From NCBI RefSeq assembly GCF_007753095.1, contig NZ_CP036348.1, positions 4,030,001 to 4,094,000 of the forward strand: DNA of 64,000 nucleotides, written 5' to 3'. The DNA comes from Rosistilla carotiformis (GTDB lineage Bacteria; Planctomycetota; Planctomycetia; Pirellulales; Pirellulaceae). The notes under the pieces are model-generated. The model was not told the DNA's origin. It did not search any database and worked only from the letters and a program-made list of their open reading frames with translations. The translations under genes and the position numbers were made by a program. Shown piece by piece: positions 45,606-54,304 of this stretch. Within the stretch, counting starts at the first letter, position 1, and the number at the start of each line of letters is the position of its first letter.

Positions 45606-48600
45606 TTAGCCCTCCTGGGGCTCGGGAAGCTTCACCGGTTGCACGCCAAAGGTCTCCACCAGGATCGCGTAAAAGGCGGGCACGATCACCAAGGTCAACG
45701 TGGTCGTCAGGATCAAGCCAACGATCATGCAGTAGGCGAGTCCTTCCCACAGCGGTCCACCGCTAAGGGCAAGCGGTATCAAGCCGCCCACGGTCGTCGC
45801 AGTTGTCAGAAAAATCGGCAGCATCCGCTGCTTTCCCGCGTCGACCAAACAGCCACGAAATTCGGCAACGCTTAGCCCCACGATGGGCCCTTCGGCGGAT
45901 CCTGTTGCGCGTTTCGCCAAGGCCCGTTGAGTGATCAAGATGTCGGCGAATTCGATAAAGATAATCGCCGTGTTGAGCACGATACCGAACAGTGCCAAGA
46001 TCCCCAACTGAGGCATGAAGCCCAACGATTTGTCGGAAAGGAATAGCCCCAGCCAGGCGCCGACTAAAGCCAACGGCAAGGTCGAAAGAATCACCAACGG
46101 TTTGGACCAGCCGTTGTATTGGAAAATCAGGCACAGCACGATCAAAAGGAAGGAGATGCCAAACGACGTCATCATCTGGCCCCCCGCCTCGGCACTCTCT
46201 TCGTACGATCCCCCTGGTTCGATCCAATAGCCTATCGGCAGCCCCGCCTCCAAATCACGCATCGGATCGGACTTCAAGACCCGTGCGACCACGTCGTTTC
46301 CCGTCACCCCTGGTTCCATGCGTGAGCTCACCTCGATGGTGCGATTCATATTCCGCCGTTCGACGCGGGCTAATTCAAAACCGGGATGCAGCCGCGCGAG
46401 CGAAGCCAAAGGAATCTTCCCATTGTCCCCTTCGACAAACGCTTCTTGAAGACCGCTGATCGATTGACGCTGGCTAGCCTGCAACCGGAAGTAGACCGGC
46501 ACCTGGTGATCCCCTTCGCGGAACGTCGTCAATTGCAATCCGGAGTAATAGGAATGGAGCGTTTGGGCGACTTGCGAATTCGTAACTCCGGCGAGGACCG
46601 CGCGATCTTGATCGACAGCGACACGAACCTGCAACCCATCGACGCCCCAAGAATCACTAACGTCCCAGGTTTCGGGTTGTTGATCGACGATCTCCTTCAG
46701 CCGATCGGCGGCCGTCCGCAGCACCACCGGATCGGCAAACCCATTGCCTGAGATACGGAAGACCAACGGATCCGCTGGCGGACCGAGTGCCAATTGCACC
46801 GGCACGATCCGCGCGCCCACGATCGGATCGATATCCAGCGACGGATCGCCGCGTTGGCAGACTTCACGGACCCTTTCGGCGTATTCTTTTGTTACCGAAC
46901 TGTCGGTGGTGCGGACCAATATTTCGGCGTACGAACGCGTCTTCGGTTCGGGTTCCCAACCGAGATGCCATCGCGCGCCTCCACCACCGACCATCGTTCG
47001 CATCGATCGCAACCGCGGCACCGTGACATCGCCTTCGGTCGCCAGTTTTCGAATCGCGGCTTCCACCTTCAAGGCAACCTGATCGGTTTGATCGATCGTC
47101 GCGGTTTCGGGCAAGAGGATCTTCACGGCGAACTGCGTCCCGTCAGCCTCCGGAAAAAATTCGCTGCTGACGGGCAATGTCATGATCCCGACCATCAATA
47201 TCAGCACACACAGCGCCGTCGTCCATTTGGCGGCAACGGCGATGTGGCCGATCACGCCATACGTTCGAAATGCCAGATTTTCCGTGGAACGATGGCCTGT
47301 CCGGCTTTCCGAACCGTCGGCCGTCCGCTTGCGCCACCGCGAGGACCATCGACTCAAAACCGCGAACCCGGCGAGCACGGGCGATCCCGATTCGTCCGGT
47401 TGCGGGGCTCGAATGAAAACGCCAGCCAAGATCACGCAAAGACTCATCGCCAACAACCAACTGAGTGCGAGCGTTGTCGAAACGGTCACCGGCAAGCTGT
47501 AGACGTACTCCTTCCCTCCGCCTTCGAGCGAAATCAACATTGGCAAGAAGGCCGCCATCGTCGTCAGTGTTCCAACCAACATCGGGATCGCCAAGGTATT
47601 GGCACCGTCGATCGCGGCGGGAAAGGGGGCCATTCCCGCAATCTGGTTGGTCCGCGCTTGGTCGCAAACCTGGACCGCATTATCGACCAACAGGCCCAGC
47701 GAGATGATCATCGCGGCCAGCGAGATCTGTTCCAATTGCACTCCGAACAACGCCACGATCCCCAACGTGATCAGAACCACGATGGGAATATTCGCCGCCA
47801 TCACAAACGCGGTGCGAAAGCCAACAACAAGATAGACAACAATCACCACGATCAAGACAGCTTCGATCACGTTGATCATTACGTCACGGATTTTTTTGGC
47901 GACGCTTTCCGATTGATCCGAGACGGCCGTGACGGCGATGTCTGGCGGAAGGCGACGCTCAACGTCCATCATCTCCTTGACCCGTGCATTGGCTGCGTTG
48001 CAAACCTCGATAATGTTGGAGCCCGACTTCATCGTGAGCCCTAACATCACCGCCGGTGTGCTGTGCGTGACGTCTCCGTACCGGCAGAGGTAATTCGCGG
48101 GATCTTCCAGTCCTCGCGTAACGGTCAGTCCAAGCTCCGCCAGCGGGACACTGTTGTCTCCACCGTCGGTATGGACGGTGCTGGCGATCTGTTGAATCTC
48201 ATCCACCGCATTAAATTCGCCCCCCGTGTTCACCGAATAGTGTCCGGTCACGGTGTCCAGTTGGCCACCGGCTTCGATGATGTTCCGTTCCCGTGCCAGC
48301 GATTCCAGCTGGGCAGTGGTCAAGGCGATCTGCGACCAATTTGCGAGGTCGGTCTCGATATAGATCGCCTCCTGCCGCTGGCCAAACATGTCCACCTTTG
48401 CCACGCCCGGCAGCAAACGCAATGCGTCCTGAACGTCCTCGGCGTAGATTTCCAACTGGCGGGCGGAATAAGCGTCCTGTGGCCGGATCTCGGGCCGACC
48501 ATGCGTTGGCGTCTGATGAATCGCCAACAACAGAACCGCGGTATCTCCAAATTCATCGTTGACCACCGGACGGACATCGCTGGCCGGCATCGGTACCAAA

Positions 48601-48947
48601 TCGACGCGCGCTCGAACCTTGTCCCAAACCTTTTGGATATCGGATGGCGGAACGTTGTCTTCCAATTCCACAAAGACCGTCGACTGCCCCGTGACGGTTG
48701 TCGATCGCGTCAGATGAACCTCTTCGATACTGATCAACTTTTGTTCGATCTTATCGGTCACCAACTCCTCGACCGTTTCGGCAGGCGCTCCCGGCCAGGA
48801 GGTCGAAACGACGCACACCCGGATCGTGAACTCGGGATCTTCGCGACGGGGGATCGTCACGTAAGTGACCGCGCCGGTGGCCATCGCCAACAGCACCAAA
48901 GAGATCACGATCGGTTGATATTTCGCGGCAAGGGCAGGGAGTGACAT
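45606..48947 (-). CDS. RND-family efflux pump, inner membrane subunit
   Basis: The 1113-residue protein has the AcrB-type layout of two repeats, each one helix, a large periplasmic loop and five or six further helices. Visible landmarks are the N-terminal ITLVLLAMATGAVTYVTIPRREDP-like start (here SLVLLAMATGAVTYVTIPRREDPEF), PGAPAETVEELVTDKIE, and the mid-helix SLGLLVDNAVQV with the proton-path aspartate. The C-terminal half ends VGLILTTTLTLVIVPAFYAIL. It exports small molecules by proton exchange; the substrate is unknown. The adaptor gene lies five bases upstream. There is no TolC-like gene in the window, so an outer-membrane partner must be encoded elsewhere. Confidence 0.95.
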   Translation of the reverse strand: MSLPALAAKYQPIVISLVLLAMATGAVTYVTIPRREDPEFTIRVCVVSTSWPGAPAETVEELVTDKIEQKLISIEEVHLTRSTTVTGQSTVFVELEDNVPPSDIQKVWDKVRARVDLVPMPASDVRPVVNDEFGDTAVLLLAIHQTPTHGRPEIRPQDAYSARQLEIYAEDVQDALRLLPGVAKVDMFGQRQEAIYIETDLANWSQIALTTAQLESLARERNIIEAGGQLDTVTGHYSVNTGGEFNAVDEIQQIASTVHTDGGDNSVPLAELGLTVTRGLEDPANYLCRYGDVTHSTPAVMLGLTMKSGSNIIEVCNAANARVKEMMDVERRLPPDIAVTAVSDQSESVAKKIRDVMINVIEAVLIVVIVVYLVVGFRTAFVMAANIPIVVLITLGIVALFGVQLEQISLAAMIISLGLLVDNAVQVCDQARTNQIAGMAPFPAAIDGANTLAIPMLVGTLTTMAAFLPMLISLEGGGKEYVYSLPVTVSTTLALSWLLAMSLCVILAGVFIRAPQPDESGSPVLAGFAVLSRWSSRWRKRTADGSESRTGHRSTENLAFRTYGVIGHIAVAAKWTTALCVLILMVGIMTLPVSSEFFPEADGTQFAVKILLPETATIDQTDQVALKVEAAIRKLATEGDVTVPRLRSMRTMVGGGGARWHLGWEPEPKTRSYAEILVRTTDSSVTKEYAERVREVCQRGDPSLDIDPIVGARIVPVQLALGPPADPLVFRISGNGFADPVVLRTAADRLKEIVDQQPETWDVSDSWGVDGLQVRVAVDQDRAVLAGVTNSQVAQTLHSYYSGLQLTTFREGDHQVPVYFRLQASQRQSISGLQEAFVEGDNGKIPLASLARLHPGFELARVERRNMNRTIEVSSRMEPGVTGNDVVARVLKSDPMRDLEAGLPIGYWIEPGGSYEESAEAGGQMMTSFGISFLLIVLCLIFQYNGWSKPLVILSTLPLALVGAWLGLFLSDKSLGFMPQLGILALFGIVLNTAIIFIEFADILITQRALAKRATGSAEGPIVGLSVAEFRGCLVDAGKQRMLPIFLTTATTVGGLIPLALSGGPLWEGLAYCMIVGLILTTTLTLVIVPAFYAILVETFGVQPVKLPEPQEG

Positions 48948-48952
48948 GATGG

Positions 48953-50728
48953 TTACCGTTCCTCCTTGGGAACCGTCGCCTCGGCCGCCGATTCGATTTC
49001 GCGGTACAACGCTTCCTCGCTAACCCCGGCTTCCTCGCGCACAATCGAATCGAGGCTTTGTTGTCCGATCACCCGGACCGCTTGGCCATCGCGTAAATAG
49101 TGAACCCCGCCAACAATCACCTGCAACCCATCGGTAAGTTCCGCCGCCCGGATCTCCATCAACGATCCGGCGTCAAGGTTTTCAGCGGGGACCACCTGCA
49201 CGGGCAATTTCCTGGCAACGCCCTCCTCGTAGACGAACAGCGACGTTTCCCCCGATTCTTCGTAAATCGCGTCGATCGGTACATAAAACCCAGGCTCGAT
49301 GACGTTGCTGGACAGATCGACCGTCACCAAATCGCCGGGGCGCAACATCCATTGAGAGCCGGCATCCAGGATGACCGATTCGCCATCCCAAGTCGAAGCG
49401 TCGTTGTCCTCGAACTTCAGCTGGCCGACATAAAGCGTGTTTTCATCGACCGGTTCCGAATCGACAAACGCGATCGAACGGAACGTCCAATTGCCCAAAA
49501 ATGGAACCCTCAAATCGTGCTCGACAATCCGTCGCTGACGGACCTTCAAAACGGTCGGCAAGACATCGCGGAGCTTGGCATTGGTCACTTGATAGATGAA
49601 CGGACCTTGGTCGTCGCGGAGGATCGATTTTTCTTCGACCAGCAACACACCGGGGCTGGTCACCATCATCTGTTTCAACTTCAACGGCCAGAGGTCCTCC
49701 GATCTGGCCACCGTCGCCGACCCTGGAGACTCATCGGGCAGGTCGTGGATCTTTTCGTTCAGCATCAACAACGACATCGCAAAGGTCCGTGTCGTGGGAT
49801 CCGCGCTGGGAGCGATTCGGTAAACAAACGCGTTTTGAACCCGCGGATTGCCATCGGGCAGAAGGAACGAGACGGGGAGATGCCGGCGTTTGCGCATCAA
49901 CCGCGACTGCCGCGACGACAGTTCGACTTCCACCTTGATCGGACTGGTCATCTGCAAGGTCAACACCGGAGATCCCGCCGAAACGACACTCCCGGGAACC
50001 ACCATCACCTCGGAGATCTGTCCTTGGTAAGACCCGTACAACGTGGTGTTGTCCAAATCGCGACGGGCATCCCGCAATGCCTGTTGCGCCCGACGGATCT
50101 CCGCCGCTGCGGATTTAAACTCCGCGCCCGTCTGCTTTTCGCTAGCCAGCAGCGAACTGAGCGAGGCTTGTCGCGCCTGGACTTCGTTACGCGCTTGATC
50201 AAATTCCGACAGCGACGCAGCATTCTGTTTTTGCAGCGTTTCGATACGAGAGAATTCCAATTCGGCCAGTTTCAAGTTGGCTCGCTCGGCATCCAGCTCG
50301 GCCGGCAGGGCCTCCTTCAATCGGATCTCGATCCCCTCTTTCCGCAATTCCGCGACCTCGAGATTCGCTTCGGCCGATTCAACGGCGATTTCGTAGCGAG
50401 ACGATTCGAGCTGCGCCAACGGCGTTCCGGCTTGGATCAATTTGCCGTCGGGATCGACCATGCGACCGTCGACATCCTTACCCGGTTCGAGCACCCATTC
50501 GACCCGGCCAGCAACTTCAAATCCGATCTGTTCGGTCTTCCACGCCTTAACGCTTCCCGACCCGGTGTAAGACGACGACGGAATCGCTTTGGACAACGTC
50601 AGCAACGAGACGGGCAGCGGTGGCTTACTCTCCAATTCAACCGCGTCTTTCCGACACCCGATGGAGGGTATCATGAGTGCGACGCAGAGAATTCCGCATG
50701 GAAAGCGTCCCATTGCCGTCGGATGCAT
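48953..50728 (-). CDS. RND efflux adaptor lipoprotein (membrane fusion protein)
   Basis: With the ATG at 50728 the product has 591 residues and a lipobox (MIPSIGC), so it should be a periplasmic lipoprotein. The typical adaptor order is visible: a lipoyl-like half (SGSVKAWKTEQIGFEVAGRVEWVLEPG), a long coiled-coil hairpin (about 130-220, ESAEANLEVAELRKEGIEIRL...), then beta domains. At nearly 600 residues it is much longer than the usual 380, with an extra C-terminal region (FYVPIDAIYEESGETSLFVYEEG). It bridges the RND pump encoded five bases downstream. The longer frame to 50908 lacks ribosome sites; the start remains uncertain. Confidence 0.85.
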   Translation of the reverse strand: MHPTAMGRFPCGILCVALMIPSIGCRKDAVELESKPPLPVSLLTLSKAIPSSSYTGSGSVKAWKTEQIGFEVAGRVEWVLEPGKDVDGRMVDPDGKLIQAGTPLAQLESSRYEIAVESAEANLEVAELRKEGIEIRLKEALPAELDAERANLKLAELEFSRIETLQKQNAASLSEFDQARNEVQARQASLSSLLASEKQTGAEFKSAAAEIRRAQQALRDARRDLDNTTLYGSYQGQISEVMVVPGSVVSAGSPVLTLQMTSPIKVEVELSSRQSRLMRKRRHLPVSFLLPDGNPRVQNAFVYRIAPSADPTTRTFAMSLLMLNEKIHDLPDESPGSATVARSEDLWPLKLKQMMVTSPGVLLVEEKSILRDDQGPFIYQVTNAKLRDVLPTVLKVRQRRIVEHDLRVPFLGNWTFRSIAFVDSEPVDENTLYVGQLKFEDNDASTWDGESVILDAGSQWMLRPGDLVTVDLSSNVIEPGFYVPIDAIYEESGETSLFVYEEGVARKLPVQVVPAENLDAGSLMEIRAAELTDGLQVIVGGVHYLRDGQAVRVIGQQSLDSIVREEAGVSEEALYREIESAAEATVPKEER

Positions 50729-50954
50729 CGGGGACGGCGTCGACCTTTGCAACCCCTGCGGTTTCCACGATTGCACTCTCGGCTCCTTCATAGCTGGATG
50801 CTCGACGAACGCCCCTGCGCAACGGGGGCAGATGAGAATAATTGGCAAGCCGGCCGGCTTGGCACTCATTGATAACGCCCAATCGACGGGCTGACTATCG
50901 GGGCACAAAAAAACCCAACAACCAACCTACCCCATCGGGTACCACTGGAAGGAA

Positions 50955-50977
50955 CGTGGAAGTAGCGTCATTCCACG
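50955..50977. terminator. Hairpin between the small membrane gene and the efflux adaptor
   Basis: CGTGGAA (50955-50961) pairs with TTCCACG (50971-50977) around a nine-base loop. It could end the small minus-strand gene at 51040 or belong to the leader of the efflux operon. There is no T run. Confidence 0.3.
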
Positions 50978-51039
50978 ACCGTCCATCCGCCGAGGCCCCC
51001 TTTTAGGCGACCGTCTTCACGCGAACATTGTCTGCCGGT

Positions 51040-51234
51040 CTAGCGTTCCAGGTCGTTCCCTTCTTCGTCGTAGCGGACGTAAGCGAAATAGAAGAAGACG
51101 CCGACGCAGATCGGTAGATTGATCAGCCAGATCGCAAACATGATCGGATCGATCCAAGGCAAGATGATCCCGATCACCAGCAGAATCGCCCAGAGGATTC
51201 GTGTCGCCCGCCACATCGATTGGATTCGTTTCAT
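51040..51234 (-). CDS. Small inner-membrane protein
   Basis: The 64-residue product has two hydrophobic helices (ILWAILLVIGIILPWIDPIMF and AIWLINLPICVGVFFYFAYV) and a polar tail (RYDEEGNDLER). The first residues are basic (MKRIQSMWRATR), which puts the N-terminus in the cytoplasm. No ribosome site stands out and no family is recognised, but the composition and clean membrane topology support a real gene. It is divergent from the addB-like gene. Confidence 0.6.
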   Translation of the reverse strand: MKRIQSMWRATRILWAILLVIGIILPWIDPIMFAIWLINLPICVGVFFYFAYVRYDEEGNDLER

Positions 51235-51442
51235 TGCGCTACAATCATTTTTTTGACCCGGTCTCGCTGGAAATCCGGAAGTGTTTCCCGGACCGTTATA
51301 TTAGCTTAGCTTTTATCGCAATTTCTTCCTAGGCGCCCCCAAATTGGATCTTGGCGTGGACCTGACTTGTCCAAAGGGGATTGCAGGATAGACTGCTGCT
51401 GGCCTCGATCACCCCCTTTTACCGATTGAACGGAGTCTCTTT

Positions 51443-54304
51443 GTGGCGTCTGGTTCGAGCTTACAACCGATCTTTTTGGGATGGAATCAGCCGCTGCTGC
51501 CGTTGGCGGCCGAGTGGCTTTGGAATGCCTATCCCCCCACCGATCAGTGGGATTTGAGTGCGCTGACGATTGTCTTGCCGGGACGACGTGCGACGCGGCA
51601 ATTTGGCGACATGTTGACCCGTTTCGCCGCGGCGCGGAACCGCACGCTGGCGGCGCCAATCATCATCACCACCGGCGGTTTGCCCGAACGTCTGTATCAA
51701 CCGACCGCGCCGATCGCCAATGAGATGGAGCAGACGCTCGCCTGGTGCCAGGTGCTGCGCGCGGCTCCGTCGGCGTCGCTGGAACCCTTGATTGCCAATC
51801 CGCCTCCCCAAACTCCGATCGCGCCGTGGTTGGAATTGGCCGGTGCCGTTCGCCGACTGCACGAAGAACTGGCGAGCGAACATTTCAGTTTCGGCGACGT
51901 TGCCAATGCGTTGGCGAAGGAGACGCCGGCAGAAACCCCGCGATGGGAACTGTTGGAAAAATTAGCGAACGCGTATGACGCGACGCTACAGGCGGTGGGC
52001 CGATCCGATCCATATTCTCAACGGCGACACGCCACATCGGGCCATCTGTGCCAGGCCCCTGGCGATGTGATCGTGGTCGGGGCGGTCGATCTGAACAAGA
52101 GTATCCGGACGATGATCGAAGCGATCGCCCCACGCGTCGCCATCTTAGTGGGTGCCCCCGAATCCGAAGCGGACGTCTTCGACCAATACGGCTGCGTACT
52201 TCCAACGGCTTGGACGAAACGAACGCTGCAGATTACCGACGAACAATTGGTTCCCGCCACCGACGCCGAAGACCAAGCCGTCGCGACCGGCCAGATCATC
52301 TCGGGTTGGCGCGCGCAATTCCAGCTGGATCAGATCACGATCGGGATCACCGACGAGGCGATGATCGCGCCGGTCAGCCAACAATTGGCGACCCAGGGAA
52401 TCGACGTCCACGCGGAACTTGGCGATCCGTTGATCCGTTCCGCTCCCGCCCGGTTGTTGTCGCTGATCGTGGATTACATTCAAACTCGCAGCTATCGCGC
52501 CTTGTCGAGTCTTGTGCGACACGCGGACCTGCACGCGATGCTGACTGCCGATTTGACCTCCACCGCTCCCGACGGCGAAGCTTCGGCGGCCTATGGGAAC
52601 TGGTTGGTCTGTTTGGATCGACTGCGTAGCGAGCACTTCCCGCTGCGGACGACCGATCCGATCCCAGTGGCAGCCACCGATCGCGAATTGGTCGGCCGAT
52701 TGATCACCACCGTCGACCGTTGGTTGGAACCGTTGCTGGTCAACGAATCGGCGGCGGAAATCCAACTGACCGATTGGTGTAATGCAATCCGCACCACCCT
52801 GGACACCGTCTACTCCAAGCGTCGCCAAAACCTTCGTGGTTCGTGGCAACAGAAACTGGGGCAGGCCTTGGTCGCCATCGATGCAGCAATCGATCGATTA
52901 AGCAGTGTGCCTCAGCCATTGGAGCTGTCGTTGCCCAGTGGAACCATTGCGGAGATGCTACTGGCTCAGATCGCCGATGTTCGACTGCATCATCCCGCCA
53001 ACCCCGACACGATCGAACTTGTCGGTTGGTTGGATTTGGCGCTCGACACCAACGAAGCGTTATGTGTCGTCGGTTTAAACGAACCGTTTGTTCCCGAGAG
53101 CGTCGTCGCCGATCCGTTCCTTCCCGGTGGGCTGAGGCATCGATTGAAGATTGCCGACAACGATCAACGGTATGCCCGCGATGCGTATGCGTTGAGTCTG
53201 ATGATGCACAGCCGCCCCGCAGTCCGATGGATCGTTGGTCGGGCCAGTGCCGAGGGATCGCCAACGCCCCCCAGCCGTTTGCTGGCCGCCTGTTCGGCTG
53301 ACGTGGCGGCGACGCGAACGCTGCGATTGTTAGACGAACTGCCGCCACGGCCCGTCGTTGCATCGATCTGGTCGACCGATCAAGCCACGTCGAACCTGCC
53401 GATCCCTGTCCCCTGCGACTACAATCCGCCAAGCATCCTTTCGGTCACGGCCTTTGGCGATTACCTGCGCTGTCCCTACCGCTTTTTCCTGCGGCACATT
53501 GCCAAGCTGCGTCCGTTGGATGACACCGTGGTCGAATTGGCCGCCAACCAATTTGGCAATTTGATTCACGATGCGTTGGAAGAGTTTGGGAAAGACGGGC
53601 CCAAGCATTCGACGAACCACGACGAGGTCGAAGGCTTTTTATTGGACGCGGCATCGGATTTGGCCCGGCAACGCTATGGCGATCGCCCCTCGGCTCCGGT
53701 GCGGTTGCAAATCACCAGTGCGTTGAACCGTTTGAAGCTGGTCGCAAAACGACAGGTGGAACGGACACAGCAGGGCTGGTTGCTGTGGGCTGCCGAACGG
53801 CAAGTGGACGTTCAGCACAACGCCGTGTTGATGGTCGATGGAACCCCGTTTGGACTGAAAGGTCGCATCGACCGCATTGACTACCACCCCGATGACGATC
53901 GCTGGGCGGTGATCGATTACAAGACGCACGCTCATGATCCATTCAAGAAGCATTACAAAAAGTCGACCGACGAGTGGATCGATCTTCAGCTGCCACTGTA
54001 CCGCCACATGTTATCCGCGTTGGAGATACACGCCGATCGCGATTTAGTGCAGCTGGGCTATTTCAATATTGGCGAAAAGGAATCGGACGTCCGCGTGAAC
54101 ATCGCGGAATTTACACCTGCACTCTACGCATCGGCTGATGTCGCCGCAGCCGACGTCGTCCGGGGCGTCCGCGAAGGTCGCTTTATCGCCAACCCCGACG
54201 CGGCAACCAATTACGACGACTACGCCGTCATCTGCCAGACCGGTAGCATCGAACACTTGTTCACCGATCAAGACGAGGATGCGTTGGAGGAGACGCAAGC
54301 ATGA
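51443..54304 (+). CDS. addB: AddB-like protein with C-terminal PD-(D/E)XK nuclease
   Basis: The 953-residue protein matches AddB/RexB-type subunits of helicase-nucleases that process double-strand breaks. The N-terminal half is an inactivated helicase-like region (ALTIVLPGRRATRQFGDML). The C-terminal nuclease begins near 672 with FGDYLRCPYRFFLRHI and has FGNLIHDALEEF, GRIDRID (about 807) and VIDYKTH (about 825), the RecB-type catalytic set. Only one Cys (YAVICQTG) lies where AddB proteins carry three for the iron-sulfur cluster, so the cluster is probably absent. The start is GTG 51443. The stop overlaps the addA-like start (ATGA). Confidence 0.85.
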   Translation: MASGSSLQPIFLGWNQPLLPLAAEWLWNAYPPTDQWDLSALTIVLPGRRATRQFGDMLTRFAAARNRTLAAPIIITTGGLPERLYQPTAPIANEMEQTLAWCQVLRAAPSASLEPLIANPPPQTPIAPWLELAGAVRRLHEELASEHFSFGDVANALAKETPAETPRWELLEKLANAYDATLQAVGRSDPYSQRRHATSGHLCQAPGDVIVVGAVDLNKSIRTMIEAIAPRVAILVGAPESEADVFDQYGCVLPTAWTKRTLQITDEQLVPATDAEDQAVATGQIISGWRAQFQLDQITIGITDEAMIAPVSQQLATQGIDVHAELGDPLIRSAPARLLSLIVDYIQTRSYRALSSLVRHADLHAMLTADLTSTAPDGEASAAYGNWLVCLDRLRSEHFPLRTTDPIPVAATDRELVGRLITTVDRWLEPLLVNESAAEIQLTDWCNAIRTTLDTVYSKRRQNLRGSWQQKLGQALVAIDAAIDRLSSVPQPLELSLPSGTIAEMLLAQIADVRLHHPANPDTIELVGWLDLALDTNEALCVVGLNEPFVPESVVADPFLPGGLRHRLKIADNDQRYARDAYALSLMMHSRPAVRWIVGRASAEGSPTPPSRLLAACSADVAATRTLRLLDELPPRPVVASIWSTDQATSNLPIPVPCDYNPPSILSVTAFGDYLRCPYRFFLRHIAKLRPLDDTVVELAANQFGNLIHDALEEFGKDGPKHSTNHDEVEGFLLDAASDLARQRYGDRPSAPVRLQITSALNRLKLVAKRQVERTQQGWLLWAAERQVDVQHNAVLMVDGTPFGLKGRIDRIDYHPDDDRWAVIDYKTHAHDPFKKHYKKSTDEWIDLQLPLYRHMLSALEIHADRDLVQLGYFNIGEKESDVRVNIAEFTPALYASADVAAADVVRGVREGRFIANPDAATNYDDYAVICQTGSIEHLFTDQDEDALEETQA

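Noticed and set aside
49100-50872. A 590-codon plus-strand frame opposite the efflux adaptor
   Set aside because: Codon-bias shadow of the adaptor gene, with low-complexity Arg/Gln/Phe composition.
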